This document shows, piece after piece, positions 63,666 to 64,000 of a DNA stretch of 64,000 nt. The notes beneath the pieces are model-generated. The model was not told where the DNA came from. It did not search any database and was given only the letters and a program-made list of their open reading frames with translations. This DNA is from Basidiobolus meristosporus CBS 931.73 (lineage: Eukaryota; Basidiobolomycota; Basidiobolomycetes; Basidiobolales; Basidiobolaceae), in contig MCFE01000375.1 in assembly GCA_002104905.1 (NCBI GenBank), positions 20,782-84,781 of the forward strand. Direction: 5' to 3'. The position numbers and the translations under genes are program-made. Within the stretch, counting starts at the first letter, position 1, and every line of letters starts with the position of its first letter.

Positions 63666-64000
63666 CTAATCTTGATGTGCAAAATTCCTATGCTTGAATA
63701 ACTTAAGTCGATTTCCAGCAACTGGTGCTCTCAACTGGGTGTTGTCAAGCTCAGATATGTAATAACTTCCATTTCCAACCACTTTGGAAATGAGGTAGGG
63801 GCCAGTCCATTTGTTGTCAAACTTCCAACTCCATTGCTTGTCCAAGGTAGAATCATAGAGTAATACTGGGTCTCCTAGTGATAGTGGTTTTGGTCTTGTT
63901 GGGTGTGATTTGTCAAAGGGCACCTTGTTCTTTAGTCGTGTATCCTTAAGTTGTTCAGCAGCTCTGCTGATATTCAAGTCATGGTGATCAAGCTGCTGTA
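63666..64000 (-). CDS. pol: Gypsy-C integrase C-terminus (partial, continues off the right edge)
   Basis: The minus-strand frame is open from the window edge to a stop at 63666. It encodes a chromovirus-type integrase tail: basic DPVLLYDSTLDKQWSWKF, then the GPYLISKVVGNGSYYISEL fold with the G(P/A)Y and V-x-Y-hydrophobic pattern of the GPY/F module. It ends FKHRNFAHQD without a chromodomain. The ORF lies 40 bp inside the 3' LTR. No stop or frameshift is visible in the part present. Confidence 0.85.
   Translation of the reverse strand, partial: QQLDHHDLNISRAAEQLKDTRLKNKVPFDKSHPTRPKPLSLGDPVLLYDSTLDKQWSWKFDNKWTGPYLISKVVGNGSYYISELDNTQLRAPVAGNRLKLFKHRNFAHQD

Larger units (their letters stand above)
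62556..64000 (-). mobile_element. Gypsy-C, Ty3/gypsy element running past the window end
   Basis: Its 3' LTR (62556-63626) and the C-terminal end of integrase (63666-64000) are present on the minus strand. The purine tract CTGAGAGGGGGGTGGATG (minus strand) lies between them. The other LTR, the rest of pol and gag must lie to the right. GCCGT at 62551-62555 should be repeated there as the target duplication. Confidence 0.85.

Overview
The window looks like filamentous basidiomycete (Agaricomycete) genomic DNA. The evidence is short introns with GT-AG-like signals, a fungal-type C2H2 zinc-finger gene, chromodomain-bearing Ty3/gypsy retrotransposons, UBN2-type Ty1/copia elements and a DDE_Tnp_4 (PIF/Harbinger-like) transposase. 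The gypsy polyproteins resemble what I recall from Ceratobasidiaceae (Rhizoctonia/Ceratobasidium). That assignment is an inference, not a search result. I see no bacterial operons, tRNA, rRNA or CRISPR.

Layout. (1) 1-5320 is CpG-containing, non-repetitive-looking DNA with one supportable host gene, a C-terminal two-finger C2H2 protein (1950-2594, possibly with upstream exons). (2) From about 5320 the sequence turns AT-rich and almost CpG-free and is a transposon graveyard. A decayed repeat (5321-7546 plus 16535-18869) is split by a copia element, Copia-X (7547-16529, minus strand, perfect GTTGC target duplication). Copia-X itself contains Gypsy-D (9921-14948) and a solo LTR of family C (14963-15848). 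(3) 18870-22854 is a 5'-truncated chromovirus, Gypsy-B. (4) 22855-28276 holds decayed tandem repeats, a foldback/MITE-like end and a probable two-gene DNA transposon: a DDE transposase pseudogene diverging from a CpG-rich unknown ORF. (5) Four copies of one gypsy family follow: A1 28420-33354, A4 on the minus strand 36360-40096, A2 44049-48986 and A3 53736-56910. Among them lie a palindromic MITE (33599-34340) and pieces of a second copia family, Copia-Y. A2 sits inside a Copia-Y gene and its removal restores the reading frame. (6) 56911-62555 is the youngest element, chromovirus Gypsy-E, with LTRs identical over the 264 bp that can be compared and long open gag and pol frames. It interrupts A3, and its own right LTR is interrupted by Gypsy-C (62556 to beyond the window).

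Main points. Gypsy-E has a textbook -1 programmed frameshift signal between gag and pol: GGGAAAC, a 6-nt spacer, then a perfect 11-bp stem. Its protease and reverse-transcriptase active sites each carry a Gly-to-Ser or Asp-to-Asn replacement that fits CpG deamination, so a very recent insertion may already be dead. Depth of nesting, LTR divergence and CpG loss give a consistent relative age order. Percent identities and family names beyond simple by-eye comparison were not computed; boundaries of decayed copies are approximate.
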